Source of the DNA: Metabacillus malikii
GTDB taxonomy: Bacteria; Bacillota; Bacilli; Bacillales; Bacillaceae
DNA: 64,000 bases
NCBI RefSeq assembly: GCF_030813355.1
Contig: NZ_JAUSUD010000001.1
Coordinates: 124,001 to 188,000, forward strand
Direction: 5' to 3'
Shown: piece by piece, positions 44,129 to 53,214 of the stretch
How the letters are laid out: each line of letters begins with the position of its first letter
How positions within the stretch are numbered: the stretch's first letter is position 1
Notes under the pieces: model-generated
What the model was told of the DNA's origin: nothing
The model's input: the letters and a program-made list of their open reading frames with translations, nothing else
Databases searched by the model: none
Translations under genes and position numbers: made by a program

Positions 44129-45175
44129 ATGAAAATCGTAAGTGGAGAATTTGGACAATACCAAGGAGAAAAAGTTTATTCTTATAAACTTGAAAATAAT
44201 CAAGGGATGAGCATTACATGTATTACATTAGGTTGTATAATTACAGAAATTAATACAGCTAATCAAAACGGTGAATTTGAAAACGTTGTCCTAGGATTTG
44301 ATGATGTAGATTCATATATTGAGAAATCTCCATACTTTGGGGCTGTAATTGGTCGTGTTGCCGGTAGAATTGATAAAGGCGAATTTGATTTAAATGGTGA
44401 AACTTACACTCTTCCACAAAATGAAAATACGAACCATCTGCATGGCGGACCAGAGGGATTTGACCGTCAATTATGGCAAGCTAGTACTTTTGAAAAAGAG
44501 GATGAAGTTGGCATCGAATTTTCATATAGGAGTAAAGCTGGAGAAGCGGGATACCCAGGTAACTTAAATGTGCGTGTCACATACATTTTAAATAATCAAA
44601 ACGAAATAGTTGTACATTATTTTGCTACAACAGACAAGGATACATTAGTCAATTTAACAAATCATACATATTTTAATTTATCAGGAAATGTGAAGCAGGA
44701 TATATTATCACATGAATTGACATTAAAAAGTCAAAAAGTCCTTGAATTAAACGAATCATTTATCCCAACAGGAAAATTTTTAGATGTTGCAAATACTCCG
44801 TTTGATTTCAGAGACGGAAAAAAGATAAACGATGCTGTTAGTTCAAATGACCCGCAAATAAAATTAGTTGGTCAAGGAGTCGATCATCCATTTTTACTTG
44901 ATGAGAATCATAATGAGGAAATTTGCCTAAGCGATGAGGAAAGTGGTCGTAAATTAATCATTGAAACAGATGAACAAAGTGTTGTTGTTTATACATCAAA
45001 TATGTTAGATGATAGCTTTACAATAAGAGATGTTCAATCAAGTAAATATTTAGGTATTTGTTTAGAGACACAAGGGTTGCCTGATTCGATTCATCACCCT
45101 GAATTCTCACCTTGTATTTTAAAAGCAGGGGATGAGTATAAAACGACAACAATTTATAAATTTACAACAAAGTAA
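44129..45175 (+). CDS. galM: aldose 1-epimerase (galactose mutarotase)
   Basis: A 348-residue mutarotase that interconverts alpha and beta anomers of glucose or galactose. Motifs are GRVAGRIDKGEF, NHLHGGPEGFDRQLW (sugar-binding His), NLTNHTYFNLSG with the catalytic His, and the base Glu in CLETQGLPDSIHHPEF. The length is typical. AAGGAGAGAG lies upstream of ATG 44129. There are no other galactose genes nearby, so it stands alone and ends at a terminator. Confidence 0.95.
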   Translation: MKIVSGEFGQYQGEKVYSYKLENNQGMSITCITLGCIITEINTANQNGEFENVVLGFDDVDSYIEKSPYFGAVIGRVAGRIDKGEFDLNGETYTLPQNENTNHLHGGPEGFDRQLWQASTFEKEDEVGIEFSYRSKAGEAGYPGNLNVRVTYILNNQNEIVVHYFATTDKDTLVNLTNHTYFNLSGNVKQDILSHELTLKSQKVLELNESFIPTGKFLDVANTPFDFRDGKKINDAVSSNDPQIKLVGQGVDHPFLLDENHNEEICLSDEESGRKLIIETDEQSVVVYTSNMLDDSFTIRDVQSSKYLGICLETQGLPDSIHHPEFSPCILKAGDEYKTTTIYKFTTK

Positions 45176-45186
45176 TTTAAACAGTA

Positions 45187-45218
45187 AAGGATGAAATCTA
45201 TGATTTCATCCTTTTTGC
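45187..45218 (+). terminator. terminator after galM
   Basis: AAGGATGAAAT/ATTTCATCCTT arms followed by TTT. Confidence 0.85.
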
Positions 45219-45277
45219 ATATTATTGTCATTAAGTGTAAAAATAACGTATTGAGATTTTTTAAGGAGGATTAAGAC

Positions 45278-45571
45278 GTGATTTTTTATGCTTGTGTTAA
45301 ATATGATGATAAAAAACCTGATACATATAAAGGGATTGAAGTAACAATGTTAGGTTCAGATGAAGTCGTTGCAAGCTTTGAATCTTATGACCCTCTTCAA
45401 GATTATCACAATTTTGTTAGCTGGTCTGAGAGTGTAGGAGATGATAACGTTGGGTTTTGTGACAGCTTAAAACATTTCGCAAAGGATTATCAACAAATAT
45501 CTATGGATGCTGCAGAAGAAATGTTAAATATAGTTTATGGAGAGCATCAAGAGTGTGAAGAGATTGGATAA
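45278..45571 (+). CDS. hypothetical acidic protein, 97 aa
   Basis: GTG 45278 with AAGGAGGA 7 bases upstream opens a 97-residue acidic protein. The first half is beta-like (FYACVKYDDKKPDTYKGIEV), the second helical (DSLKHFAKDYQQISMDAAEE). Several Trp, Phe and Tyr residues suggest a compact fold. I recognise no family. It is isolated; GGAGTGAG/CTCACTCC after the stop (45577-45624) may end transcription. Confidence 0.65.
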   Translation: MIFYACVKYDDKKPDTYKGIEVTMLGSDEVVASFESYDPLQDYHNFVSWSESVGDDNVGFCDSLKHFAKDYQQISMDAAEEMLNIVYGEHQECEEIG

Positions 45572-45697
45572 TTAACAGCTTACTCGGAGTGAGAAGTGTG
45601 TTACGAGATTGGACTACTCACTCCTAATGAAAAGCACATTAAGCTACTATTGAATTTTTCGATATTAGTAAGTAATCCCATTCAAGATAATGAGCTG

Positions 45698-46474
45698 TTA
45701 TTTTGTTGAGACTGTTTCGTTTTTCTTCTTTTCTCCATCTTGAATGACCATTCGATGTGGCTGTTTGTTGAAAAATTTTGAAATAAACGTGGTAACATGC
45801 TTATAGTTTTCCTCGATTTTTTCTACAACATAATTGATTCTCTCAAAAAGTGATGCTTTTAAATGGTCAATATCTCTGGAAATTTTTTGGTTAATCGCAT
45901 CTTGGCCATCGACTTTTTCCAATATCGTTTCATGGAAGGCTTCTTGTATTTGAAGAGTATTTAGAATAGCTTCATTAATTTTAGTTTGTTCTGACAATTG
46001 TTCGCATAATTGGTTGTTGACAGTTTCGATTTCATCTAACTTTTTTGAGAGTTGATGGATAACTGCATCTTGTATCGTTAATTGGTCAATGATTGCCTGA
46101 TTGATTATTCCTTCCTGTTGGTTGTTTTCCAATAATGTTTCATTGTTACGATTTAGATTTTCATAATACTGGGATAGTTTTTTTACATCTTCTTGTTGTT
46201 GTTTGATATGCTCAAATAGCGGATGTGTACGTTTCTCAGTTGATTCAATTTGCTTTAAAACAATAGAAAATTGTTCTTGTTGGTTCTGTTTGGATTCTGT
46301 CATAAGCTGATTCATTTTATTAGTTGCGTGTTGTAATGTTTGATTCATTTCTGATTGCTGTTTGATAAATTCTTGTAGATAATTAATTCGAGCCATACGT
46401 TGATTAGAAGTATGTTCAATTAATTGATTTTGCTTATATAGTGAAGGACGATTGTGATTTTTTATATAAACCAA
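45698..46474 (-). CDS. long coiled-coil protein, 258 aa
   Basis: A Gln/Asn/Glu-rich protein that is almost entirely coiled coil from about residue 20 to 235. It has a repeating pattern of about 28 residues with QxxxNxxLxxxL and IxxxQDAIxxQxS units (TIQDAVIHQLSKKL, QIQEAFHETILEKV-like, DGQDAINQKISRDI). A short basic C-terminal tail follows. TTG 46474 is chosen as start: AAAGAGGTG lies 6 bases upstream of it, while the ATG six codons earlier has no ribosome binding site. It has no signal peptide. The function is unknown; such proteins can be structural or scaffold proteins. Confidence 0.7.
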   Translation of the reverse strand: MVYIKNHNRPSLYKQNQLIEHTSNQRMARINYLQEFIKQQSEMNQTLQHATNKMNQLMTESKQNQQEQFSIVLKQIESTEKRTHPLFEHIKQQQEDVKKLSQYYENLNRNNETLLENNQQEGIINQAIIDQLTIQDAVIHQLSKKLDEIETVNNQLCEQLSEQTKINEAILNTLQIQEAFHETILEKVDGQDAINQKISRDIDHLKASLFERINYVVEKIEENYKHVTTFISKFFNKQPHRMVIQDGEKKKNETVSTK

Positions 46475-46621
46475 TGCAAACACCTCTTTCATTTAAAGAA
46501 ATGATGCTACTATCCTATGTTTGAAATACGTCATTTGATAACAATCTTTTTTTACCTTAATTAATAATTGGTAATGAGGACATACTAATAGTTGTATAAG
46601 AATACATACCTGGTTTTATTA

Positions 46622-46730
46622 ATACGCTCTTTTCTAAAAGATTGTGGCTATTTGCACTAACTTTTTTTAGTATTTGTTGGAGCGGAAGTGCGAGACTCCT
46701 GTGGGAGGCTCAGCACCTCGGATTTTTGTT
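46622..46730 (+). repeat. dispersed repeat, left-half copy 7
   Basis: CGCTCTTTTCTAAAAGATTG, TTTGTTGGAGCGGAAGTGCG and GAGACTCCTGTGGGAGGCTC match the left end and outer module of the full copies. The inner block and right end are missing, and GGCTCAGCACC directly follows the CTCCTGTGGGA block, as if the inner insert had never been there or had been lost. Confidence 0.75.
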
Positions 46731-46859
46731 GAGCATTCGTGCTAAAACAACAACTAAAGAGTACCTTATTTTCGAATGCAGTAATTTGAACTTTGTTATT
46801 AATTACACTAAATCTATCAAAAGGATAGGCACTTGATAAATAATGAGAGGATGAGCAAT

Positions 46860-47489
46860 ATGAGCATGGAATGGTTTGATCGGGTTAGCGGAGAATTGCA
46901 GGAACATCTAGAATCGATTTGTGAAAAATATGACCAAGTAGGGCATATGTCAATTGACAGGGGGGCAAAGCATCCGCGAATTGAATTTTTTGTAGAAGAT
47001 GAAGCGAATGAGGAGCGCGAGTATTTTTGTACATTATGTTTTGACCCTTATAATGTTGAATTTTATATTGAGGCTTTTGATTATGAGTATGAACAAATCT
47101 CAAGAACAATTTTGTCTGATATTGAGGAAATAATTGATGCTGTTCATGAAAGCTTCCATCTTTATATGAATGATGAGGGCGATGAGATAGATGACGATGA
47201 TGACTTGATTGACGAGGATTACAATATAATGGAGGAAATCGATGTAGAGTGGGAAACGCCTGAAGTAACCGCATTTATTCATGAAGACGAAGTAGAAGTA
47301 ACATATCAATTCGGGGTCGTACAAGAAACAGGTGATGGCGTGCTAAGACGAATAAATCGAATACGGACCGAGAATGAACAAATGATAAAAGATGAAACAA
47401 ATTTTATTTTTAGCAAGGAAGAAGCTAGTACGATTATTGCGATGATTGCAAGCCATATGGATTCCTTATCTGAATTTAATTTTCAATAG
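46860..47489 (+). CDS. hypothetical strongly acidic protein, 209 aa
   Basis: ATG 46860 (MSMEWFDRVSGEL) has GAGAGGATG upstream and is chosen over an in-frame TTG 9 codons earlier. The protein has an N-terminal half of about 95 residues of mixed strands and helices, an acidic low-complexity stretch (EGDEIDDDDDLIDEDYN) and a C-terminal half with beta strands and a helix (EEASTIIAMIASHMDSL). The two halves may be related (EEREYFCTLCFDPYNVEFYI vs HEDEVEVTYQFGVVQ), but this is weak. No known domain is recognised. Confidence 0.65.
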   Translation: MSMEWFDRVSGELQEHLESICEKYDQVGHMSIDRGAKHPRIEFFVEDEANEEREYFCTLCFDPYNVEFYIEAFDYEYEQISRTILSDIEEIIDAVHESFHLYMNDEGDEIDDDDDLIDEDYNIMEEIDVEWETPEVTAFIHEDEVEVTYQFGVVQETGDGVLRRINRIRTENEQMIKDETNFIFSKEEASTIIAMIASHMDSLSEFNFQ

Positions 47490-47846
47490 TATTAGGAGAG
47501 GAAAATGGGTAGCAATTAAGCTCAATTATTCTTAGTTTATAAGAAGTCTAGAAGTGTTTAGATGTTTTTATTAACAGTGACCAAGTAAACCGAAAAACGA
47601 TACAATTGACAAGAAGTTAACAATATTGTTAGCTTTTTTGTCGTACTTATGGAGGTGGATTTTATATATAGGGCATATTTATGTGCTTTATTTCATCATA
47701 CTGAATGATTAATTCAAATCTGTCACTTTGATTTTAAAGAACACTTATTTTTGATATGATATATAGTATCAATAATGATAAGCTATTAAAACTGTATATG
47801 ATAAAAAGAATGAACCTAATATGTTTAATGCTAAGGATGGGGTTTT
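47490..47846. other. intergenic region before helD
   Basis: About 360 bases without a convincing gene. TTAACAATATTGTTAG around 47617-47632 is a short palindrome followed by CTTTTTTG and may terminate the preceding gene. A 19-codon frame beginning at the ATG of ATGGAGGTGG near 47649 is too short to support. Confidence 0.4.
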
Positions 47847-50192
47847 ATGGGTCAATTTGAGGAAGATTTTCATAAAGAGCAAAGCAGGATAAATGATGTA
47901 GTAAAGAAAATGAAAATCGACCTTAGCCTGTTAGAAAATCAGTCTTCAACAGTCAAGTCTGATATTATTGAGATCCGCAAAAATTTTTGGGAAGACGTTA
48001 CTGTCAATATGGATGATGCAGTTGAAGCAGGGGAAACAGCAACTAGCATTAAACAACAGGCAGAATTTTTAGCTGAACATGAGCATCGCCATAAACATCT
48101 TGATCGGGATAAAAAAAATCTCAAACGTTTAATACATACACCTTATTTCGCTCGGATAGATTTTAAAGAAGATGGAGAACAAGAGGTAGAAAGTTTTTAT
48201 TTAGGAATAGCATCATACTTAGACCGAGAAACGGATGAATTTCTTGTCTATGATTGGCGTGCCCCGATATCTAGTCTATATTATGACTATTCATTAGGGT
48301 TAGCAAAATTTTCTGCTCCAGCCGGTGAAGTTTGTGGAGAATTATTTTTAAAGAGACAGTTTATCATTAAAGATTCTGTTATAGAAGGTATGTTTGATAC
48401 AGGTCTAACGATAGGTGACGAGCTACTTAAAGAAGTATTAGGAAGACAGTCAAATACACAAATGAAAAGCATCGTGGCTACAATCCAAAAGGAACAAAAC
48501 AAAATCATTAGGAATGAAAAAGGTAAATTATTAATCGTTCAGGGGGCAGCTGGAAGCGGGAAAACGTCAGCAGCACTCCAAAGGGTTGCTTTTTTACTTT
48601 ATAAATATCGTGAAAGTCTTAATTCTGAAGAGATATTGTTATTTTCGCCTAATCCAATGTTCAATGGATATATCCGTAACGTATTGCCGGAATTAGGTGA
48701 GGAAAATATGCAACAAACAACTTTTCAACAATACATTGAACATGTATTAGCCGATAAATTTGCCGTAGAAGATGCATTTTCGCAAATGGAATATATGTTA
48801 ACAGCACGAGAAGATCACTCTGAAAGAAGAAGGATCTCGGCAAACTTTAAATCTTCTTCAAATTTTAAAGTAATAGTAGACAAATACCTGCATTATCTTT
48901 CAAAACAAGGACTAATATTTAACGATATTCTATTTGCTTCTGAAATAATTATTCGTTCTACCGATATATACAACTATTTTTATTCTTTACCATCGGAATT
49001 ATCAATTACAAACCGTTTACTACTAGTATCTGAATGGCTATTGTCTGAAGTGAAAAAGAGAGAGAAAGATGAAATAAAAAAGCCATGGGTAGAAGAGGAA
49101 ATTCAGTACCTAAGTAAGGAAGAGTATCAATTTTATTTTCAAAAATTAAGCAAACAAAAGCGGTTCTCGCAAGATACGTTTGATGATTATGAAAGAGAAC
49201 AACAGTTGTTAAGTAAGTATGTTGTAAAACGTAAGATGAGCCCAGTGAGAAAATCAATTAAGACATATCAATTTTTAAACTTTAAGGAAATCTATATGCA
49301 AATGTTTACACTAGATATGTCTACATTATTTAAAGAGATATCTATCTCTGAATCCGATTGGCAGGAAATTTGTACATTTACGTTGAGTGAACTAAACAGT
49401 CATCGAATTCCTTATGAAGATGCAACCCCTTATTTATATTTGCAAGAAAAAATTGAAGGTTTTCGAACGAATACGCGTGTTAAATATGTGTTTATTGATG
49501 AGGCACAAGATTATTCGAAATTTCAATTTGAGTATATTAAAAACTTATTTCCAAATGCCAGATTTACTGTCTTAGGAGATATCAATCAGGCAATTTATAC
49601 TCATCAAGCGTATACTGGATTTGAGGGATTGGAAGAATTATTTGTTGGTGAACATATTGAAAAGATTATCCTGAACAGAAGTTACCGTTCAACAAAGCAA
49701 ATTATTGAGTTTACTTCTGCTATGTTAGAGAATAAGAATGAAATTGAGCCGTTTAATCGTCAAGGGAATAAACCGCAGATTATACAAAAACGTACTGCAA
49801 ATGAAATTATTAGCGGTATTACTGAAAAATTAAAAATCAGTGACTCAAACAAAACAATTGCAATTATTTGCAAGACCCAAAAGGAATGTAATATAGTATA
49901 TGAAAAATTAAAAGAATCCGAATTGAATATAAACCTTATAACAAAGCGAAGTAATCAGTTCGAAGAAGGCATTGTCATTATTCCGGCTTATTTAGCTAAG
50001 GGAATCGAGTTTGATATGGTGATAATATGTAATGGATCTATTTCTGAATATGGGAATGATGAGCTTAGGAAATTATTTTATACTGCATGTACGAGAGCGA
50101 TGCATGAATTAATCATCTATTTTACTGGTGAAGTAAGTCCATTTATAAAAGAAATTCCGAAAGAATTATATGAAGAAGTTTTGTTATCGTAA
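47847..50192 (+). CDS. helD: RNA polymerase recycling motor HelD
   Basis: A 781-residue UvrD/Rep-like (superfamily 1) protein, the size of B. subtilis HelD. The N-terminal coiled-coil arm (about 1-110, FHKEQSRINDVVKKM ... EHEHRHKHLDRDKK) probes the RNA polymerase secondary channel. Walker A is GAAGSGKTS at about 234-242 and the Walker B-like VFIDEAQDYS at about 551. Later motifs include LNRSYRSTKQI and the motif VI region TACTRAMHEL. HelD frees RNA polymerase from stalled complexes and is not a processive DNA helicase. AAGGATGGGG precedes ATG 47847. A small gene follows at 15 bp. Confidence 0.92.
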   Translation: MGQFEEDFHKEQSRINDVVKKMKIDLSLLENQSSTVKSDIIEIRKNFWEDVTVNMDDAVEAGETATSIKQQAEFLAEHEHRHKHLDRDKKNLKRLIHTPYFARIDFKEDGEQEVESFYLGIASYLDRETDEFLVYDWRAPISSLYYDYSLGLAKFSAPAGEVCGELFLKRQFIIKDSVIEGMFDTGLTIGDELLKEVLGRQSNTQMKSIVATIQKEQNKIIRNEKGKLLIVQGAAGSGKTSAALQRVAFLLYKYRESLNSEEILLFSPNPMFNGYIRNVLPELGEENMQQTTFQQYIEHVLADKFAVEDAFSQMEYMLTAREDHSERRRISANFKSSSNFKVIVDKYLHYLSKQGLIFNDILFASEIIIRSTDIYNYFYSLPSELSITNRLLLVSEWLLSEVKKREKDEIKKPWVEEEIQYLSKEEYQFYFQKLSKQKRFSQDTFDDYEREQQLLSKYVVKRKMSPVRKSIKTYQFLNFKEIYMQMFTLDMSTLFKEISISESDWQEICTFTLSELNSHRIPYEDATPYLYLQEKIEGFRTNTRVKYVFIDEAQDYSKFQFEYIKNLFPNARFTVLGDINQAIYTHQAYTGFEGLEELFVGEHIEKIILNRSYRSTKQIIEFTSAMLENKNEIEPFNRQGNKPQIIQKRTANEIISGITEKLKISDSNKTIAIICKTQKECNIVYEKLKESELNINLITKRSNQFEEGIVIIPAYLAKGIEFDMVIICNGSISEYGNDELRKLFYTACTRAMHELIIYFTGEVSPFIKEIPKELYEEVLLS

Positions 50193-50207
50193 ATCGTGGT
50201 GGTATAA

Positions 50208-50486
50208 ATGAATAGAATCGCTCAAATATCGTATCATGTTGTGACAAGAACTATTAAGCATAATGAACTTTTACATGAGGAAACAGAGCACTTTTTAGTT
50301 CTATTTGAAAATCAAATCGTATCAAATGAGTGTGCTTTTTATATCGAAGAAGTATTAGATATGTCTTACCGTAACTTCTCAAATCAAATGGGGCTACTAT
50401 ATTTACACACGACGAAAGGTTTGTTTTCATATACAATAAAAGACAACCCAGCGACTTTTATACATCGTTATAAAAGTTTGAAATAA
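50208..50486 (+). CDS. hypothetical protein, 92 aa
   Basis: A 92-residue protein starting 15 bp after helD, with GTGGTGG 6 bases before the ATG, so probably cotranscribed. The sequence has strand-like segments with Phe, Tyr and Ile (EHFLVLFENQIVSNECAFYI, then QMGLLYLHTTKGLFSYTI) and resembles a small PH-like or roadblock-like fold. I do not recognise a family. Coupling with helD suggests, but does not show, a role with RNA polymerase. Confidence 0.65.
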   Translation: MNRIAQISYHVVTRTIKHNELLHEETEHFLVLFENQIVSNECAFYIEEVLDMSYRNFSNQMGLLYLHTTKGLFSYTIKDNPATFIHRYKSLK

Positions 50487-50536
50487 AAAGCAGAGAGCCA
50501 TCTAAACCGTCTGATTCTTGTTACAGTATAAAGTGA

Positions 50537-50592
50537 ATATGGAGAAGTAAGCCCGCGATAAAAAAGGTAAAATGCGGATTACTTCTCCATAT
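50537..50592. repeat. 56-bp inverted repeat with 14-bp perfect arms
   Basis: ATATGGAGAAGTAA (50537-50550) and TTACTTCTCCATAT (50579-50592) are exact reverse complements, around 28 bases. It lies between the converging 50208-50486 and 50619-50771 genes and may act as a terminator, though without a T-run. Confidence 0.7.
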
Positions 50593-50618
50593 AATCGTAT
50601 GAAAATATGCTAGTTATA

Positions 50619-50771
50619 CTAATTATTATGTTTACCAACCTTATTTGTCTGTAAGAGTAAATAGTTTTTAAATTCCTCTTTCGTTTTATCAGAATTAATT
50701 GCTAATTTAACTAAATCTGACACAACCTTATCTTGTTCAAATTGACTAGATTTCTTTGTAAATTGATTCAT
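50619..50771 (-). CDS. small protein, 50 aa
   Basis: ATG 50771 with GGGATGGG 4 to 9 bases upstream opens a 50-residue helical protein: MNQFTKKSSQFEQDKVVSD, LVKLAINSDKTKEEFKNYLL, then LQTNKVGKHNN. The middle helix-turn-helix with LxxxAxxSxxTxEEFxxYLL recalls the SinI/SinR dimerisation helices, in which small antirepressors bind, but this is a resemblance in pattern only. It is under 60 codons and easily missed. The region 50772-51127 beyond it holds no gene that I can see. Confidence 0.5.
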   Translation of the reverse strand: MNQFTKKSSQFEQDKVVSDLVKLAINSDKTKEEFKNYLLLQTNKVGKHNN

Positions 50772-51127
50772 AAATCCCATCCCCATCATTCATCGTGGCA
50801 GCTAATTTCTTATTTACTTATCCTATGTAGAATTTATAGTCCGTTTATATTCTAATATGCTGTTACATACTAGCGGTCTTTCCGTTTTAATCATTTCGTG
50901 AAGTGTTTAAATTTGTGAACGATTAATGTAACTACATGTTTTTTGTAGGATAATCATCACTTATATTGTATCAAACAATGACTATGATTATCTATTAAAA
51001 CAATTAGGTTCAAGTCTGAGTAAAGTCAAATAAGAATTGCTGTTTCTTTTTATTTACCCAATGGAAAATAAGTGAAACCAGTTATTTTATAAAAAGCTTG
51101 TAATTTTGCACATTATGGTTGATTTTA

Positions 51128-51883
51128 TTATTTCATATCATTACATGTAAAACCTTGTTTCTTTAACATAGTTGGAACATCTGGATATTGATTATTATAA
51201 TGTGTTTCCTTGTAGAATGAAGTCACTCTACTTGTCCATGTAGTGGAAGGTTTACTAGAAGTCTTACTTAAATGCTTTTGATACTCTTCGTTATAGGAGA
51301 GGATAAGGGTCTCTTGATTTTTATTATAAACTTCACGATGTATAAAAGTTTCCTTCGGCAAGCGTGGATTAAGTCCAGGGTCATTTTCTCCATATCCAAT
51401 ACATAATCCAACAATCGGTATAACATAATTCGGTATTTCTAATGTCTCAATTACTTCTAACGGATTTCGTCGAATTCCACCGATCGGTACTATATTTAAT
51501 CCTAAAGATTCTGCTGCTGCAATAGCATTTCCTAGTGCAATCCCAACATCTGTTGCTCCGATTAATAAAGCATCAACATCATTCGTAACCTCTATAGGTA
51601 TCTCTTCAATTTGACTTGCAAGATGTGCTCGATAAAAATCTGCACAAAATACTAGAAATGTAGGGCAATCTTTAATATATTGTTGATTACCACTAAGTTC
51701 AGCAAGTCGTTGTTTTTTACGTTCGTCTTGAACAACGATTACAGAAACTTGCTGACCATGAATCCAACTAGGGGCTGCCTGAGCAGATGCTAATATTGCA
51801 TCAAGTTGTTCATTTGAGAGTTGGTCCTTTTTGTAATGTCTATAAGACCGATGTTCAGTTAATGTTTGAATTACATGATTCAT
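51128..51883 (-). CDS. NfrA-type FMN-dependent NAD(P)H oxidoreductase (nitroreductase family)
   Basis: A 251-residue nitroreductase-family flavoprotein of the NfrA/YcnD kind. It has the N-terminal HRSYRHYKKDQLS (FMN phosphate-binding arginines), AAPSWIHGQQVSVIVV, the central GIALGNAIAAAESLGLNIVP and PIGGIRRNPLEV and VGLCIGYGENDP. It reduces FMN, nitroaromatics or quinone-like compounds with NAD(P)H. ATG 51883 has GGAGGG about 6 bases upstream. In B. subtilis such genes are under oxidative and electrophile stress control (YodB, Spx or others); no palindrome like that at 12168-12194 is seen upstream here. Confidence 0.88.
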   Translation of the reverse strand: MNHVIQTLTEHRSYRHYKKDQLSNEQLDAILASAQAAPSWIHGQQVSVIVVQDERKKQRLAELSGNQQYIKDCPTFLVFCADFYRAHLASQIEEIPIEVTNDVDALLIGATDVGIALGNAIAAAESLGLNIVPIGGIRRNPLEVIETLEIPNYVIPIVGLCIGYGENDPGLNPRLPKETFIHREVYNKNQETLILSYNEEYQKHLSKTSSKPSTTWTSRVTSFYKETHYNNQYPDVPTMLKKQGFTCNDMK

Positions 51884-52010
51884 GTCTATCCCTCCGATAA
51901 TATTATATATAATTACCATACCATTAAATTTAACAACTAGAAAAGGGTAATGTCTTTTCTTTTATTGGGATATTATGAAGAGATATTTTGTGTGGAAGAG
52001 GGGGAAAGAA

Positions 52011-52811
52011 ATGCGTTTAAGCACTCTGTTTACTAAAATGAAAACAATCGGTAATTCTCATTTAGGACATAATAGTAAAACCGGAAAATTATTTGTGATT
52101 GCACATCGCGGTGCTTCGGGTCATGCACCTGAAAATACGATGGCTTCCTTTCAAAAAGCCTTAGATATGGGAGCTGACTATATTGAATTAGATGTCCAAA
52201 TGACGAGAGATGGAAAGCTTGTCGTTATCCACGACCCTACAGTAGACCGGACAACAAACGGTACGGGAGAAGTGGGGAGTTTTTTCTTAAACGACTTGCA
52301 GCAATTGGATGCAGGAGAATGGTTCAGTAGAAAATATCGTGGTCAGAAAATACCGACCTTAGAGGAAGTATTATCTTACTTTGGTGAGAAAATTGCCTTT
52401 TTAATCGAAATAAAAAATCCTAATTTATATCCAACTATCGTAGATGAACTGGCAAATGTTCTTGGAGATAGGAAACATTTGAATTTGATTATTCAATCCT
52501 TTGATTTTGAGCTATTACAAAAGTTTTCACAGCTATGTCCACATTTTCCTTTAGGGTTACTCGTCAAATATCGTGTACATGGTATATCAAATGTACAGTT
52601 ACGAGATTGGGCTACAGTTGTTACATATATTAATCCCAATAAAGCACTTATTACAAAAAAACTAGTGAAAAGAATACATCATCATCGGATGTATGTGTTT
52701 CCATACACAGTGAGAAACAAGAAATCGATTAAAGGTCTAATCGAAGCTAACGTTGATGGAATTATTACCGATTTCCCTGACTTCTTCAAAAATGATAAAG
52801 AAAAAAGATAA
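52011..52811 (+). CDS. glycerophosphodiester phosphodiesterase
   Basis: A 266-residue GDPD TIM-barrel enzyme that cleaves glycerophosphodiesters to glycerol-3-phosphate and alcohol. The catalytic motif HRGASGHAPENT is near residue 30, with ELDVQMTRDGKLVVIHDPTV supplying metal ligands. EIKNPNLYP and the C-terminal NVDGIITDFPDF follow. There is no signal peptide, so it is cytosolic, like B. subtilis YqiK rather than GlpQ. ATG 52011 has GAGGGGG 6 bases upstream. No glycerol genes are nearby. Confidence 0.92.
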   Translation: MRLSTLFTKMKTIGNSHLGHNSKTGKLFVIAHRGASGHAPENTMASFQKALDMGADYIELDVQMTRDGKLVVIHDPTVDRTTNGTGEVGSFFLNDLQQLDAGEWFSRKYRGQKIPTLEEVLSYFGEKIAFLIEIKNPNLYPTIVDELANVLGDRKHLNLIIQSFDFELLQKFSQLCPHFPLGLLVKYRVHGISNVQLRDWATVVTYINPNKALITKKLVKRIHHHRMYVFPYTVRNKKSIKGLIEANVDGIITDFPDFFKNDKEKR

Positions 52812-52838
52812 GCGAGCTATGTAGCTTATCTTCTTTTG
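52805..52838 (+). terminator. terminator overlapping the GDPD stop codon
   Basis: GATAAGC/GCTTATC arms, the left arm containing the TAA stop, followed by TTCTTTT. Confidence 0.7.
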
Positions 52839-52840
52839 CT

Positions 52841-53023
52841 TTATAAGTTTTCTCTTTGTTGACCTATTTCCTTATCTGCAATTAGAGAGTTAGCTATTTC
52901 CTGGTCCTTATGATCAAGCACGGAATTTCCATCTATATTTTTGCTGTTAGGAAAACTCCCATCATTTTGGATTGTCAATTGTTCCTTTTTTGGAGCATTT
53001 GTTAAATAATGTTCTTTTTTCAT
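52841..53023 (-). CDS. small polar protein, 60 aa
   Basis: A 60-residue hydrophilic protein (MKKEHYLTNAPKKEQLTI, then SFPNSKNIDGNSV and IGQQRENL). AAAGGAGA lies about 6 bases before ATG 53023, a strong site. It has no hydrophobic core and is probably disordered, which is typical of small spore-core or stress proteins in Bacillus; the family is not recognised. Confidence 0.6.
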   Translation of the reverse strand: MKKEHYLTNAPKKEQLTIQNDGSFPNSKNIDGNSVLDHKDQEIANSLIADKEIGQQRENL

Positions 53024-53214
53024 TTAAAGTCTCCTTTAATATCAGGAAATAATGGTTCTATATATTATAGTTTACGACTTTTACATTTTCATTCGTTGAA
53101 TTATCGATTTTTACATGTTGATTAATCCCGAATTGAGATAATTCCTCTTTTACCTTCAATGTAACTTTTCATTCTTTAAAAACATATAAATGTACATTTT
53201 TATTTTTGACGTGA

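Noticed and set aside
45577-45624. GGAGTGAG/CTCACTCC inverted repeat as a regulatory site
   Set aside because: Its place after a stop codon fits a plain terminator-like hairpin; there is no other support.
46642-46836. 64-codon plus-strand frame
   Set aside because: Overlaps repeat fragment 46622-46730 and has no ribosome binding site.
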